Below are positions 6,875-7,282 of a DNA stretch of 7,282 bases, piece after piece. The notes under the pieces are model-generated. The model was not told the DNA's origin. It searched no databases and worked only from the letters and a program-made list of their open reading frames with translations. Numbering within the stretch: the stretch's first letter is position 1; every line of letters starts with the position of its first letter. Both the position numbers and the translations under genes were made by a program. The DNA comes from a candidate division WOR-1 bacterium RIFOXYB2_FULL_48_7 (GTDB lineage Bacteria; Margulisbacteria; WOR-1; O2-12-FULL-45-9; XYB2-FULL-48-7): assembly GCA_001771615.1 (NCBI GenBank), contig MEUF01000062.1:1-7282 (forward strand). Direction: 5' to 3'.

Positions 6875-7282
6875 CTAATTCCCCCCTTTCTTATCTTTGA
6901 TTGCGTTAAGTGCATAAACCACCTTGCGGATCGGCCCATGCAAAACGTTAACCAAGCCATACAACGGCGACTTGAGCCCGCCAACCGCCTTACCGATCAG
7001 GACATCTTTTGACGGCAGTTTGGCAATAGCGCCTAAATCGCTCTTCCCATAAAGATTTTTATCGACAACCCCTTGGCGAATTTCACCTTTTTCATTATCT
7101 TTAATGAACTTGACCAGGACCTTGAGCGGCGTGACCGCATCCTTGTAGCCCAGCAGCAAAATAGTCGGCCCTTTGAGCGAGTCCGCCAAACCGTCTAACC
7201 CGGTTTCCTTAACTGCCCGTTCGATCAGGGTGTTTTTTATCACCTTGAGTTCAGCGTTTTCAGCCCGCAGGTTTTTGCGCAA
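6875..7282 (-). CDS. rplJ: 50S ribosomal protein L10, 5' end beyond the window
   Basis: L10 anchors the L7/L12 dimers to 23S rRNA at the base of the ribosomal stalk and in many bacteria is the translational repressor of its own operon. The last 135 codons and the TAG stop are present. The visible part starts within the RNA-binding N-terminal domain: LRKNLRAENAELKVIKNT is the family's L-R-x-x-[LF]-[RK]-x-x-[GN]-[AV]-x-x-x-V-x-K-N-T block. It continues through KGPTILLLGYKDAV to the C-terminal helix that binds L12 (GLVNVLHGPIRKVVYALNAI). Family length is about 165-180 aa, so roughly 40 N-terminal residues are missing. The TTG at the very edge is an internal Leu codon, not the start. The short C-terminal helix would suit two L12 dimers rather than three, which is only an inference. 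Confidence 0.97.
   Translation of the reverse strand: MRKNLRAENAELKVIKNTLIERAVKETGLDGLADSLKGPTILLLGYKDAVTPLKVLVKFIKDNEKGEIRQGVVDKNLYGKSDLGAIAKLPSKDVLIGKAVGGLKSPLYGLVNVLHGPIRKVVYALNAIKDKKGGN
6881..6889 (-). promoter_or_regulatory. Ribosome-binding site of rplL with a six-G run
   Basis: On the minus strand, AAAGGGGGG lies within the last codons of rplJ, eight bases before the rplL ATG. It is the most G-rich ribosome-binding site of the three seen in the window and contrasts with the weak one before rpoB. This fits the higher demand for L12, but actual strength is inferred. A homopolymer of six Gs could also be a slippage-prone site in sequencing; the frames on both sides are intact here. Confidence 0.7.

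Noticed and set aside
6541..6900. Open frame of 119 codons on the plus strand opposite rplL
   Set aside because: It mirrors the rplL codons (Ser/Thr-rich from Lys/Glu/Ala codons read backwards) and has no independent support.
7280..7282. TTG at the window edge as the rplJ start
   Set aside because: It begins in the middle of a conserved L10 N-terminal block, and about 40 family residues would be missing; it is an internal Leu codon.
1..7282. Search for CRISPR arrays, tRNA/rRNA genes, insertion sequences, riboswitches or a novel accessory system
   Set aside because: Practically every base is accounted for by four conserved housekeeping genes, with no spare intergenic sequence and no repeat array at the DNA level.

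Overview
The window is one compact block of a bacterial chromosome carrying the conserved ribosomal-stalk and RNA polymerase operon. Every gene is on the minus strand, so transcription runs from high to low coordinates: rplJ (ribosomal protein L10, 5' end beyond the window) – rplL (L7/L12) – rpoB (RNA polymerase beta) – rpoC (RNA polymerase beta', 3' end beyond the window). There is no non-coding stretch longer than 2 bases. rplJ and rplL are 2 nt apart, rplL and rpoB overlap by 1 nt (TAATG), and rpoB and rpoC overlap by 11 nt. I see no promoter, terminator, RNA gene, mobile element, CRISPR array or accessory gene.

The two stalk genes encode the L10 base and the L12 multimer that recruit translation GTPases to the 50S subunit. 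rpoB and rpoC encode the two catalytic subunits of RNA polymerase, with all hallmark motifs intact: the beta rifampicin pocket and active-site lysines, and the beta' N-terminal zinc site, NADFDGD catalytic loop, bridge helix, second zinc site and the start of the trigger loop. The tight packing suggests one polycistronic mRNA with translational coupling.

The organism is a bacterium of moderate GC. Beta is short (1089 aa), without the large lineage-specific insertions of E. coli beta. Beta' nevertheless carries a trigger-loop insertion of at least about 160 residues that contains two copies of a sandwich-barrel-hybrid-like motif. From memory of the families, the wording of many motifs in both subunits is close to cyanobacterial RpoB and RpoC2. 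Here, however, rpoC is one uninterrupted gene across the point where Cyanobacteria split it into rpoC1 and rpoC2. A non-photosynthetic relative of Cyanobacteria (for example a Margulisbacteria/Saganbacteria-type lineage) is my best guess, held with low to moderate confidence.

This is essentially ordinary housekeeping DNA. The only parts worth a second look are the beta' trigger-loop insertion, the combination of insertions and fusion state as a lineage marker, and the absence of any rplL–rpoB intergenic control region. I found no evidence of a previously undescribed system.
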